The notes beneath the pieces were generated by a model. That model was given only the letters and a program-made list of their open reading frames with translations. It did no database searches and had not been told where the DNA came from. A stretch of DNA of 64,000 nucleotides from NCBI RefSeq assembly GCF_040954645.1, contig NC_092807.1, positions 81,541,017 through 81,605,016 on the forward strand, in the 5' to 3' direction. Below, piece after piece: positions 9,648 to 19,404 of the stretch (within the stretch, counting starts at the first letter, position 1; the number at the start of each line of letters is the position of its first letter). The position numbers and the translations under genes are program-made. The DNA comes from Diabrotica undecimpunctata. Its lineage: Eukaryota > Arthropoda > Insecta > Coleoptera > Chrysomelidae.

Positions 9648-9651
9648 TTAA
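9648..9651. repeat. TTAA target duplication, left (piggyBac)
   Basis: TTAA directly before the inverted end CCCTACGTTAGG; matched by TTAA at 23632-23635. Confidence 0.9.
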
Positions 9652-9670
9652 CCCTACGTTAGGCGCGTGG
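9652..9670. repeat. piggyBac terminal inverted repeat, left
   Basis: CCCTACGTTAGGCGCGTGG, complementary to 23613-23631. A weak version of the subterminal palindrome seen at the right end follows (TGGTCTGCATATGTAGACCA, about 9694-9713). Confidence 0.9.
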
Positions 9671-9907
9671 TATTTTGTAGCGGAATTGGGCGCATGGTCT
9701 GCATATGTAGACCATTTTCTTTAAATGGTGATAAATTTTTAAAATGATATTAAAAATAGATTTTTTTATACATATATTTTAATATAAAATTCATTTTAAT
9801 TAATATACATATATCTCTGTGTAGTTATTTAAAAAAAAACGGAAAGCATGTTTTTCTACCTTTATTATTCTGGGATAAGTTTTGAACAACAACATAAAAT
9901 TCTTAGT

Positions 9908-9912
9908 GTGCT
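9908..9912. repeat. 5-bp target duplication of BEL/Pao, left (GTGCT)
   Basis: GTGCT before the left LTR recurs at 19281-19285 after the right LTR; five bases is usual for BEL/Pao. Confidence 0.9.
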
Positions 9913-10380
9913 TGTCCAATATCAAATCTTTAGAATTCATATCCGAAATTGGACAGTATAATTTTATCACCCAGTAGACCGAATGAATCTATTTGTTATT
10001 AAATACACACACGTAGTTAATTAGGTTACATACACATTTGGTCAATTATCAATAATATAATTTGCACATCAGTCAAAAGTGCTGACAAAGTTAAACTATT
10101 TACATAAATTAAATACACATGTCACGCGAGGTCCGCGAAAAGATTGACCTAATTAAAGTTTATATAAAACTAAGATCTCTTGCCTAGAGAGGCATTCAAT
10201 CAATATTCACTCAACGAGCTTGATAGCCTTCAACGATTAACTTCATCAGTCTCTACTCAAAGTAATCCCGGGTCTACACCCATAGTGTACGTCTCTACAA
10301 TAAACTCTGCTACTATTATTTGGTGTTTCCATCACAACTGAACGAACATCTTTACTGAGCCAACGAAGGGGAATTGTTCA
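9913..10380 (+). repeat. 5' LTR of BEL/Pao element
   Basis: 468 bp. Sequence after it begins TGGTCCTATCGAG, a plausible primer-binding site that I cannot assign to a tRNA. TATA box at 10161-10169. Confidence 0.93.
10161..10169 (+). promoter_or_regulatory. TATA box of BEL/Pao 5' LTR
   Basis: TATATAAAA, about 220 bases before the LTR end, with initiator-like TCAATC/TTCACT sequence roughly 30 bases downstream. The same site is at 19061-19069 in the 3' LTR. Confidence 0.6.
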
Positions 10381-10480
10381 TGGTCCTATCGAGAAACAGA
10401 ATACTTCAAGGAAGTTTGAGAGAGCCTATACAGTCCACGCCAGCAACACCCTCAATAGCAGAGAGAGATCACTAGACCCG

Positions 10481-10800
10481 GGAGAACGAGAGCCATACCA
10501 AAGCCGAGAGCCACACTAGAGCCGAGAGCAGTACCAAAGCCGAGAGCCATACTAGAGCCGAGAGCAGTACCAAAGCCGAGAGCCACACTAGAGCCGAGAG
10601 CAGTATCAAAGCCGAGAGCCACACTAGAGCCGAGAGCAGTACCAAAGCCGAGAGCCACACTAGAGCCGAGAGCAGTACCAAAGCCGAGAGCCATACTAGA
10701 GCCGAGGCAGTACCAAAGCCGAGAGCAGTACCAAAGCCGAGAGCCATACTAGTGCCGAGAGCAGTACCAAATCCGAGAGCCATACTAGAGCCGCAGAGCA
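10481..10800. repeat. 36-bp minisatellite in the BEL/Pao leader
   Basis: About nine imperfect copies of a 36-base unit built from the halves CCACACTAGAGCCGAGAG and CAGTACCAAAGCCGAGAG. The GCCGAGAG half-unit recurs every 18 bases. It lies between the 5' LTR and gag. Both strands give repetitive open frames, which are a by-product of the period being a multiple of three. Confidence 0.85.
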
Positions 10801-11457
10801 GCCAAAGGACAGGACCGATTGCAGAACCCACCAGAAGCGAGGGATCCTCAACGTCTAAGAACACAAAAAATCGTAAGTTTTTGAATAATTACAAAATCTT
10901 CCAACTTTTACAATCTTACAATTTAACAAGTTTTTTTTTACAATTTAACAATTTAGAACAACAATCTCCACTCTATCAATCGTATAATAATGTACTTTAG
11001 AATGTATACCATTTAAATAATACAGAGAATTGATAAAACAAAAAATAAACGTCATTCACAACTATAACTTACTAAACAGTAATTTTGTATGACAATTTGA
11101 AAAAAGAAACGTTCATACATATAGCTTGCTTTTAATTTCAATTACTTTATTTCGACAAACTTTACAAATACTTTATTTCGAAAAATTAAAATAATTACGT
11201 AGCAAATAATTTCATTTATTTTGATAACAATATATATATGTATATATATATCATTATAAGAGTGTGTGGATTACATCTTGACCTACCTCAGTACAAAGAA
11301 TAGCACAGCAGGCAAGGTCAAACTCATATTTCGCTAAATTGCACATTCCGATAGAAAAGAAAGTGTTATAATACAGGTATACTTATTTAATAAATAACGT
11401 ACATTTCGTATTGTCTAATATATTTACCGCTGAATGTAAAAATTTATAAGAATAATT

Positions 11458-12696
11458 ATGGAAAGCATATACGTTAAGCAAGCGGAATTAGGAACAGAAA
11501 TAACGAAACTCGTTTCAAATACAAAAAAGGATTCCCAATCTCGGAAAAATCAACAATACATCCGGGATAGACAGGAAAAATTAGCAGAATATTGGGCAAA
11601 ATTTTTAAATAACCACGAAAATCTGCTAGAAGGGGGTATAACGAAAGAAAAATATTTTGAAACAAAATACTATGATCAGGTATTTAAGATATACATTGAG
11701 GGGAAAACCCTGTTGGAAGAATATGGAAGGGTGCTGAAAAGAGGAAAAGCACCGAAAGTAAAGGAGATACAGATAAGAAAACAAAGAATCGAGAAATTAT
11801 TACGGCCAGAAAATGAACAAGACTTGCAGGAGGATGAAGAATTGCAGTCAGAGTTAAGAGAATACATGGAAAAGGTGAATACACTAATGATTGAAGCAGC
11901 AGTAAATGAGGAACTAGACGCTACAGATAATGGAGAAGTAGAGAGAATAAATCATCTAAAGAGGAAAGTCAGGGAAGTTTTAAAGAAAATAAGGCCAGGA
12001 ATACAACGGCCAGAAAGCACACAGAGGAGGGATGGTGTGACATTGCCGCAGGTAAAAATCCCTGTGTATGAAGGCAGATATGAAACGTGGAGAACTTTCC
12101 ACGATCTGTTTACTAAAGTAATACATGAAAACGACCACTTATCAAACGCAGAAAAAATGCAGTACCTAAAAACTCAAGTAAGAGGGGAAGCCAACAGAAT
12201 GATACAACACTTAAACATATCCGAGGCCAACTACGAAGTGGCCTGGAACATGCTAAAAGATAGGTATGAGAACCCAAGGATGATATTGTTTAAATTAATA
12301 GACAGGATGCTACTAGCGCAGGAAGTAAAGGAATCTTCTGCTAGAGCATTGAAATCACTACATGACACCTTCCACGAAAGTCTGGAAGCCATAGGAGGGT
12401 TAGGAACAGAAACGGAAGCGTGGAGCCCATTGATAGCCCGAATTATCATAACGAAATGGGACAATGAAACTAGGAGGCTGTACGAAAACCACATTGGAGA
12501 CAGTAGAGAGATACCGACGTACAAATCGACACAAACATTCTTACAGCGAAGATTTCAGACACTGGAACTGCTGGAGTCAGAAAAAAGACAAGAGAAGCAA
12601 GGAGGATCTCTTAGGAAACCAAGAACACATTGCGTGATATGCAACGGAGATCACACGGAGAACCGAACTGCAGAGAATTTCAGGAACTCAATGTAA
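11458..12696 (+). CDS. gag: BEL/Pao Gag (DUF1759-type), truncated at the zinc knuckles
   Basis: 412 residues. The N-terminal 175 residues are rich in charged helix. From about residue 195 the BEL/Pao gag core appears: LPQVKIPVYEGRYETWRTF, then YLKTQVRGEANRMIQHL and WNMLKDRYENPRMI, the features of the DUF1759 family. The frame ends with HCVICNGD, the first knuckle, then runs out of frame before the rest of the zinc region, which continues at 12630-12959 in another frame. It would build the particle. The ATG at 11458 has a good context and follows an AT-rich leader. Confidence 0.85.
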   Translation: MESIYVKQAELGTEITKLVSNTKKDSQSRKNQQYIRDRQEKLAEYWAKFLNNHENLLEGGITKEKYFETKYYDQVFKIYIEGKTLLEEYGRVLKRGKAPKVKEIQIRKQRIEKLLRPENEQDLQEDEELQSELREYMEKVNTLMIEAAVNEELDATDNGEVERINHLKRKVREVLKKIRPGIQRPESTQRRDGVTLPQVKIPVYEGRYETWRTFHDLFTKVIHENDHLSNAEKMQYLKTQVRGEANRMIQHLNISEANYEVAWNMLKDRYENPRMILFKLIDRMLLAQEVKESSARALKSLHDTFHESLEAIGGLGTETEAWSPLIARIIITKWDNETRRLYENHIGDSREIPTYKSTQTFLQRRFQTLELLESEKRQEKQGGSLRKPRTHCVICNGDHTENRTAENFRNSM

Positions 12697-12959
12697 GAGA
12701 CCGGAACAGGATGATAAAAGAAAAAGGATTGTGTACAAACTGCCTAGCACATAAAAAAGAAAAACAATGTTATTCACAATATAGGTGCAGACACTGTGGC
12801 GGAGACCATCACCATATGTTGCATTATGAAAAAGGAAACACAAGCAACAAAAGAAACTCCAATGGAACGAAAGGAGAACAAACACAAGAAAGAAATGGAA
12901 GACATTCAAACAATAGAAGAAACGGGTACCAAGCTGATAGGTACAGAGTGGGGAAATAA
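12630..12959 (+). pseudogene. Zinc-knuckle continuation of Gag in a shifted frame
   Basis: From about residue 13 the frame reads NCREFQELNVRDRNRMIKEK, then GLCTNCLAHKKEKQC and YRCRHCGGDHHHMLH, the Cys/His cluster between gag and protease in BEL/Pao polyproteins. The shift relative to gag is at about 12650-12690, relative to the protease frame at about 12830. Confidence 0.75.
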
Positions 12960-14499
12960 TAATCCATACAACGCCAGAGAACAAAATAACGGAAGGCGAG
13001 AAAATACACAAGATACCAATGGGCCTAGGAATAGCAACGACCAACAAAGAGGGCTGAATTCAGTAAACTGTGCAAGCCATAAGGAAGGTAAAGCATTACT
13101 AGCGACAGCTGTGGTACGCATAAGAGATGCGAAAGGAGATTCACACATAATGAGAGCACTAATCGACCAAGGGTCACAATGCGCATTTATAACGGAACAA
13201 GCTGCGACGACGCTAGGAACAACAAGGAAACCCATACAGGCGACCATATCCGGGATAGGCTCGTCAGGAGAAAAAACAGCCAACTGGAGTATGAAACTTA
13301 TAATCGAAACTCATTACGAAAGTGACTTCGAGATGGAAATAGAAGCACTAGTACTACCGAAGATAACAAGGAATTTACCGGAACAGGATATAATTCTACC
13401 GGACTATAACGAGAAAAATGCAATACTGGCAGATCCAAGATATTACAAGGTAGGGAAGATAGACTTACTACTAGGAGTAAAAGAATACAGTTACATATTG
13501 ACAGAAGAGATGCACAGAATAAGTAATGGACTCCTGAGTCAAAACACCAAACTAGGATGGATAGTTTCGGGAATAGCACGAGAAAGGGAGAATATAAAAG
13601 CAGAGGTATGCTGTATGATATCAAGACAAGAAATGGACGTACAAATAAAGAACTTCTGGGAATTAGAAGAAGTAAATCAGGACACAAGTTTCTCAGAGGA
13701 AGAACAAGAATGTAAAGAACTGTATCGACAGACTGTAAAAAGGAATGAAGAAGGGAGATACGAAGTAAAAATTCCGTTTAGGGAAGACGTCGCAAAGTTA
13801 GGAGAATCTAAACAGCAAGCATTCGCCAGATTGATGCAACTAGAAAGGAAGTTTGCAAAAGACAAACAGTTAGAAGCGAATTACAGACAATTCATGGAAG
13901 ATTATAAAAACCAAGGTCATATGGTAATAGCAGAAAACCAGGGAGATGGGTACTACTTACCTCATCATCCAGTGAGAAAAGAGGACAGTACTACAACGAA
14001 AATAAGAGCCGTGTTTGATGCATCAAGCAAAAGCTCATCGGCAGTAAGCCTGAATGATATTATGCACACAGGGCCGAAATTACAACAAGATTTGACAAAT
14101 ATACTATTACGATGGAGATCCAATAAGGTAGCATACTCAGCGGATCTGGAAAAAATGTTTAGACAAATCAGAATGGCAGAAGAAGACCAAAAATATCAAA
14201 AAATTTTGTGGAGAAAGGACACAAAGGACCACATACAAGCGTATAACTTAACGACGGTGACATACGGCACGGCCGCAGCACCCTTTTTAGCGTTAAGAAC
14301 AATACAACAATTACAACAAGACGAAGGAGCGAGGTTCCCGTTGGCATCGAAAATTGTAAAAGAAAACATGTATGTAGACGATATACTAGGAGGAGCTGAG
14401 ACAGTGCAGGAAGCAGAAACAGCCCAAAAGGAATTAATACAACTGTTCAGAAAAGGAGGTTTCATTCTTAGAAAATGGTTGAGCAACGAAGAAAAATAA
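12796..14499 (+). CDS. pol: BEL/Pao aspartic protease and reverse transcriptase
   Basis: 567 residues. Around residues 90-250 is the Pao-type peptidase with active site LIDQGSQCAFI (DQG replaces the retroviral DTG, as in other Pao proteases) and LLLGVKEYSYIL. From about residue 330 it is RT: KIRAVFDASSKS with the first catalytic Asp region, LNDIMHTGP, AYSADLEKMFRQI, TYGTAAAPFLA and the active site YVDDILGG near residue 530. It makes cDNA from the RNA in the particle. The first 85 residues are probably not translated as such, because they lie before the frame change from gag. It ends at an A-run (about 14489-14496) where the frame shifts. Confidence 0.87.
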   Translation: MAETITICCIMKKETQATKETPMERKENKHKKEMEDIQTIEETGTKLIGTEWGNNNPYNAREQNNGRRENTQDTNGPRNSNDQQRGLNSVNCASHKEGKALLATAVVRIRDAKGDSHIMRALIDQGSQCAFITEQAATTLGTTRKPIQATISGIGSSGEKTANWSMKLIIETHYESDFEMEIEALVLPKITRNLPEQDIILPDYNEKNAILADPRYYKVGKIDLLLGVKEYSYILTEEMHRISNGLLSQNTKLGWIVSGIARERENIKAEVCCMISRQEMDVQIKNFWELEEVNQDTSFSEEEQECKELYRQTVKRNEEGRYEVKIPFREDVAKLGESKQQAFARLMQLERKFAKDKQLEANYRQFMEDYKNQGHMVIAENQGDGYYLPHHPVRKEDSTTTKIRAVFDASSKSSSAVSLNDIMHTGPKLQQDLTNILLRWRSNKVAYSADLEKMFRQIRMAEEDQKYQKILWRKDTKDHIQAYNLTTVTYGTAAAPFLALRTIQQLQQDEGARFPLASKIVKENMYVDDILGGAETVQEAETAQKELIQLFRKGGFILRKWLSNEEK

Positions 14500-15143
14500 T
14501 GGAGAACGTACCGGAGGATATGAGGAACGTAGACTCCAAGGCATTCAAACAAGAAGAAGTACGGAAAACGTTAGGAATACACTGGTCACCTAAAGAGGAT
14601 ATAATCACATTCAAAATAGGGATAACGACGGCAAAGAAAATAACGAAAAGACACGTACTGTCAGAAGTAGCAAAACTATACGACCCACTGGGATGGATAG
14701 CACCTGTAGTAATTCAGGCGAAAATGTTCATACAGGAATTATGGGAGCAAAAGACCAGTTGGGATAAAGAATTAACTAGCAACCAACAAAGCAGGTGGAA
14801 TACATACCAGGCGCAATTAGTAAATCTGGAGAAAATAACATTGCCCAGGTGGAACAACTTAAGCAAGATAAACAGAGTAGAACTACATGGATTTGCAGAT
14901 GCGTCTATGAAAGGATATGGAGCGGTAATCTACTCAAGGGTATTAGGCCCAGAAATTAAAACGAATCTAATGATAGCAAAATCGAAAGTCGCACCATTGA
15001 AAGGGAAAACGACGTTACCGAGGCTCGAGCTGTGTGCCGCGGTACTACTAGCAAATTTAATGAAGAAAACCCTACAAGCATTGAACAGGGAAAACATTGA
15101 GGTATATGCATGGTCGGACTCAACGATAACCCTGGTTGGATAA
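14475..15143 (+). pseudogene. RT connection and RNase H segment of BEL/Pao pol
   Basis: 222 residues continuing the polyprotein in another frame: KTLGIHWSPKED, VLSEVAKLYDPLGWIAPV (the Peptidase_A17-associated block), then HGFADASMKGYGAVIY and LPRLELCAA, with YAWSDSTITL carrying an RNase H Asp. The domain degrades the RNA strand of the hybrid. The frame is lost near 15130, at the LGWI motif. Confidence 0.85.
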
Positions 15144-15403
15144 GGGGATCATCAAAAAGGTGGAAAATGTTCGTCGCCAACAGAGTAGAGGAAATAAAAG
15201 GCGTTATAGGACCGAAAAATTGGCATAAGGTAGATACAAAGGAAAATCCAGCGGACATCCTCTCACGTGGAAGTACCGCATCAGAATTATTAGAAACAGA
15301 GCTATGGTGGAAGGGACCAACTTGGCTGACTAGTAACAAAACTTTAACGCAGGAATCAGAAGAAATACCAGAGACAAATGAGAAGAGTACTTTCATATTG
15401 TAG
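15110..15403 (+). pseudogene. RNase H end of BEL/Pao pol
   Basis: Reads GWIRGSSKRWKMFVANRVEE and WHKVDTKENPADILSRG, the usual end of the Pao RNase H region. Another frame change near 15390 separates it from integrase. Confidence 0.8.
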
Positions 15404-16850
15404 GAGATTTGCAGACAAATGCAGAAAAAAGAAAGACAATGGATACAGTCAGCTTACAGTCCAAGAATTAGAGGAAACGCTATTAAAGGTGATAAAGCAC
15501 ACACAGCACGCCTACTTCAAACAAGAAATAAATAAGCTGGAGAAGAAACAGCAATTAGACAAGAAAAATAAATTAGCGTCATTGGTACCATTCCTGGATA
15601 GACAAGGAATTCTAAGAGTCACCGGAAGACTGAGACACACAAATCTAAAGTACGCAGAAAAACATCCGATAATTTTGCCAAAGGATAGTGCATTAACAAA
15701 GTTACTTATAACAGATAGTCACGCAAGAAATCTACATAGCGGATTACAACAAACACTACAGTACATAAAAAGGAAATACTGGATAATCAACGGCAGAAGA
15801 ACCGTGAAAGATCATCTAGCAAAATGTTTAAGGTGCAGGAGGTATAAAAGCCAAGCAGCACAACAATTAATGGGAGATCTACCGAAAGACAGAGTGAACC
15901 CGAGTCATCCCTTTACTAACACAGGGATAGATTATGCCGGGCCAATAAAACTAAGTACCACGAGAGGCAGAGGACAGAGGAGCTATAAGGGCTACATCTC
16001 AGTATTTGTGTGTCTGTCAACGAAGGCAGTACACCTTGAGGTAGTAAGCGATATGTCTACGGATGCATTCATCGCAGCGTTCAAGAGATTTACGGCACGC
16101 AGAGGACAGTGCAACAACGTATACAGCGATAACGGAACCACATTCGTAGGAACAGCAAATTTGTTGAAAAAAGAAAATAAAAAAATAGATGACGAGATAA
16201 AACAAGGATTACTGGCACTAGGTACCCAGTGGCATGTCATACCTGCATATGCACCACATTTCGGAGGATTATGGGAGAGCGCAGTGCGAATAATGAAATA
16301 TCACTTGAAAAGAATCATCGGGGAAACAGTTCTAACATATGAAGAATTGAGTACGGTGCTGGCACAAATAGAAGCATGTATGAACTCGAGACCATTATGT
16401 GGGTCATCAGAAGACCCTGAAGGGAAAATAGCCCTGACACCAGCTCACTTCCTTATAGGGAGAGAAATTATATCACCAAATCGGGAAGAAGAGCTTACGA
16501 CTTATTTGAAGATGCCGACGAGGTGGAGATTAGTGGAGAAAATAAAAAGAGACTTCTGGAAAATTTGGAAACAGGAATACCTGCACCAATTACAACAGAG
16601 AAATAGATGGCATAAGGCGCACCCTAACATAAAAGAAGAAGAAATAATTATAATTAAAGAAGAGGATACACCTCCAGGCAGATGGCCATTAGCAAGGGTA
16701 ACAGAAACACACCCTGGAGCGGAGGGATTAACCAGAGTAGTAACAGTGAGAAAGGCAAACGGGAAACTGACTAAAAGACCCATACATAAGCTAATACGAC
16801 TGGAAGAAGAGAAACAGGAAAAGCCGAAGAAGGCAGCAGCACTAAGATGA
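15378..16850 (+). CDS. int: BEL/Pao integrase with DUF5641 tail
   Basis: 490 residues. An HHCC-like zinc segment spans about residues 115-160 (HARNLHSG, then CLRCRRYKSQ). The DDE core follows: first Asp in GIDYAGP, second Asp in VYSDNGTTFVG, Glu in GGLWESAVRIMK. The C-terminus has LTPAHFLIGR and the RWPLARV..THPG..G..RVVTV block of DUF5641. It inserts the cDNA into chromosomal DNA and makes the 5-bp duplication seen here. All three acidic residues are present. It ends in the TGA of an ATGA overlapping the region before env. Confidence 0.88.
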   Translation: MRRVLSYCRRFADKCRKKKDNGYSQLTVQELEETLLKVIKHTQHAYFKQEINKLEKKQQLDKKNKLASLVPFLDRQGILRVTGRLRHTNLKYAEKHPIILPKDSALTKLLITDSHARNLHSGLQQTLQYIKRKYWIINGRRTVKDHLAKCLRCRRYKSQAAQQLMGDLPKDRVNPSHPFTNTGIDYAGPIKLSTTRGRGQRSYKGYISVFVCLSTKAVHLEVVSDMSTDAFIAAFKRFTARRGQCNNVYSDNGTTFVGTANLLKKENKKIDDEIKQGLLALGTQWHVIPAYAPHFGGLWESAVRIMKYHLKRIIGETVLTYEELSTVLAQIEACMNSRPLCGSSEDPEGKIALTPAHFLIGREIISPNREEELTTYLKMPTRWRLVEKIKRDFWKIWKQEYLHQLQQRNRWHKAHPNIKEEEIIIIKEEDTPPGRWPLARVTETHPGAEGLTRVVTVRKANGKLTKRPIHKLIRLEEEKQEKPKKAAALR

Positions 16851-16871
16851 AAGAAAATACTAGTAGCTATA

Positions 16872-17468
16872 ATGTTTTTAACGATGTTAAAACCCATAAA
16901 GGCAGAACCGTATAAAATATATAATCCGGTACCAGGATTTTTCACAGAAGACCTTGGAGAGGTCGTCATAGACCGGGGAACATTTCGAATAAAGGTGTTA
17001 CTCGAAAAAGGAAGAATTCGAACAGAGCACCAACTAATAGGAAATATGATACAAGGCGTACGAGAACTGTGTCATGAGATAAAAATCGTGAATTGTAAGG
17101 ATATAATAGAGAAGTTAGAGGAAGGACAAAGAAAGGCGGAGTCAGTAAGCGAGGGGTTGACAGTAGAAATAAAAGGAAGGGAAAGAAGAGGAATATTAGG
17201 AACAATATTAACCTCAGTATTTGGAGTCAATGACGAAGCCTACAGTAACATTGAAGCATTAGATAATAACCAAAAGGAGCTAATAAAGGGATCACAGCAC
17301 CAGGCGAAGATAATGTTAGAAACAATAACATCAATCAATCACACAGAGAACAGGATAAACGAGCAAATGAACAAGTTTAACAAAGCACTAATCACAGGTC
17401 TACAAGAAATATCTAAAGGACTTAACGAAGTAGAAGACAAAAGCACAAAAACTAGAAACCGAATATAG
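16872..17468 (+). pseudogene. Env-like fusion glycoprotein, N-terminal half (baculovirus F-like)
   Basis: 198 residues. It begins with a short hydrophobic leader (upstream in-frame codons are also hydrophobic, so the true signal peptide may start a little earlier; a TGA at 16848-16850 now blocks this). Residues 103-106 are RERR (17178-17189), a furin-type site, followed directly by GILGTILTSVFG, a fusion-peptide-like stretch, then a predicted helical heptad region. This layout is that of baculovirus F and errantivirus Env proteins. The frame breaks at about 17450. Such proteins mediate entry in related viruses; here it is an inactive genomic relic. Confidence 0.75.
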
Positions 17469-17502
17469 CACGTTACGAATACAAACGATAGCATTACAAG
17501 TT

Positions 17503-18678
17503 ATGGACTTCATAAAAGAATATACTCAATTTTACGAGGGAATATTAAACCTTCACTATAACCACGGACACTTCATTGATATAGTGAAACCGGGTGAAAT
17601 AACCAAATTAATAGGGAAAGCAGGGCAGATACTGCCTCAAGGGGTCGAAATACGACGACAACCCATTATAGAAACAGAAGTCAGTGATGACGACAGATAT
17701 ATAACAGTCATCGGCTACTTCATAGTGACAGGGAAAAATAAGTACAGCATGCTCAAAGTCACGGCCATACCACTTAACGTTGAGGGGTCGGTGTTGCGCA
17801 CATTTGTCGCCCCAAGGAATCTACTGGTCGTAGATTATAACACACTGCACTACTTCGAATTGACCGCAGAAGATAGAGAAAGATGCTTACTGTTGACAAA
17901 GGCGCAGATAGCGTGCTCACCAACGGCTATAAGAAACATGGATACCCAACCAAACTGCATACTTGAAGAAATTTATGAGCGATCTAAGAATAGCACATGT
18001 CCAGTGGTAGCCAGGACAATACAGACAGCTCAATGGAGTAAGATGGGTACTCCCAACCTCTGGCTAGTTATCACGCCAGTCACGATACACATATCCATTA
18101 TTTGCGATGGAAATCGGAACGAAAGAGTACTGGAACGAGTCACATTCCTGAAGCTTTCACCCAAATGTATCGCCCAAACGAAAAATATTACATTACTCCC
18201 CACTAGCAGTGGGGTGGACAGAGCAGTGACGAGTTACCTGAAGTCGCCAATCACTCCCGTGGCCCAACTGGTGGCGAGGACACCCCGCAAGTTTAACACG
18301 CCTCTAAACACCTACCTTGACATACCAGGAGGAGAGCTACGTCATGTGTTACTTGAGGAGGAGAGTCTGGAACAAGAAATGACGCATACGCAGTGGCGAT
18401 CGATTCACGAATCTAATTGGCATTATTTTGTGGCCACCGGGATTATTACTATAATGGTAATAATTGGGATACTCACGTTATGGAAGTACCGTCCTGTTGC
18501 ACGACTATGTCGTTCAGGGAATCCACAAACTCAGACTAACGAACAGGAAGTACCTGTATTAGTTAGTAATCGGCACAACAATGTACCGTCGACTTCCCAA
18601 GTTGACATCCCACTTTCCACATTTTCATCCAATTGCCCTAATTTTAATCTAGAGATAGAGTCGGACATTGATAGCTAG
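17503..18678 (+). pseudogene. Env-like fusion glycoprotein, C-terminal half with membrane anchor
   Basis: 391-residue frame continuing the env-like protein after the frame change. Cys residues occur in the ectodomain (ERCLLL, IACSP, NCILEE, TCPVV, IICDG, KCIAQ). A single membrane span (YFVATGIITIMVIIGILTLW) lies at about residues 307-326, followed by a 65-residue cytoplasmic tail. It ends 134 bases before the 3' LTR. With the N-terminal half it has the length and topology of a class I type fusion protein. Confidence 0.75.
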
Positions 18679-18812
18679 GGTACGGTTGGAAGATTGTTGA
18701 TTATTCTTAAACTATTTATAATTTATCATGTTTGAATTTTACTATGTTATGTAGTACTTATATGTAAACTTTGAGTATTGACACTTGGGCCAGATTGCCC
18801 GATTCCGCAGTA
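18679..18812 (+). other. BEL/Pao 3' untranslated stretch
   Basis: Noncoding between env and the 3' LTR. The bases before the LTR (GATTCCGCAGTA) are not purine-rich. Confidence 0.6.
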
Positions 18813-19280
18813 TGTCCAATATCAAATCTTTAGAATTCATATCCGAAATTGGACAGTATAATTTTATCACCCAGTAGACCGAATGAATCTATTTGTTATT
18901 AAATACACACACGTAGTTAATTAGGTTACATACACATTTGGTCAATTATCAATAATATAATTTGCACATCAGTCAAAAGTGCTGACAAAGTTAAACTATT
19001 TACATAAATTAAATACACATGTCACGCGAGGTCCGCGAAAATATTGACCCAATTAAAGTTTATATAAAACTAAGATCTCTTGCCTAGAGAGGCATTCAAT
19101 CAATATTCACTCAACGAGCTTGATAGTCTTCAACGATCAACTTCATCAGTCTCTACTCAAAATAATCCCGGGTCTACACCCATAGTGTACGTCTCTACAA
19201 TAAACTCTGCTACTATTATTTGGTGTTTCCATCACAACTGAACGAACATCTTCACTGAGCCAACGAAGGGGAATTGTTCA
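18813..19280 (+). repeat. 3' LTR of BEL/Pao element
   Basis: 468 bp, about 98-99 percent identical to 9913-10380 by eye. Confidence 0.93.
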
Positions 19281-19285
19281 GTGCT
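19281..19285. repeat. 5-bp target duplication of BEL/Pao, right (GTGCT)
   Basis: Matches 9908-9912. Confidence 0.9.
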
Positions 19286-19404
19286 AAAATTAAACCAAAT
19301 GTAATTTTCTGATACTAATACATACTAAGCTTACCTAATATTATAAAATGGACAAAAAAAAATCATTTGAAAGTCACGAAAGTGAGCACAAAATAAGTAT
19401 ATAT

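Larger units (their letters stand above)
9913..19280 (+). mobile_element. BEL/Pao LTR retrotransposon with env (Semotivirus-like)
   Basis: 9368 bp between GTGCT duplications, with two 468-bp LTRs (TGTCCAAT...TTGTTCA) that differ at about six sites by eye. Order: LTR, leader with a minisatellite, gag, protease/RT/RNase H/integrase, env-like ORF, LTR. The domain order with integrase last and a DUF5641-like tail is BEL/Pao. At least five frame changes break gag-pol and one breaks env, so this copy is dead. I see no purine tract before the right LTR, which is odd. Confidence 0.93.

Noticed and set aside
10452..10864. Repetitive proteins on the minus strand (ALGFGT repeats)
   Set aside because: Result of a 36-base minisatellite whose period is a multiple of three, antisense to the BEL/Pao leader.
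12688..14552. Several hydrophobic minus-strand frames
   Set aside because: They are antisense shadows of the A-rich BEL/Pao gag-pol coding strand and match nothing.
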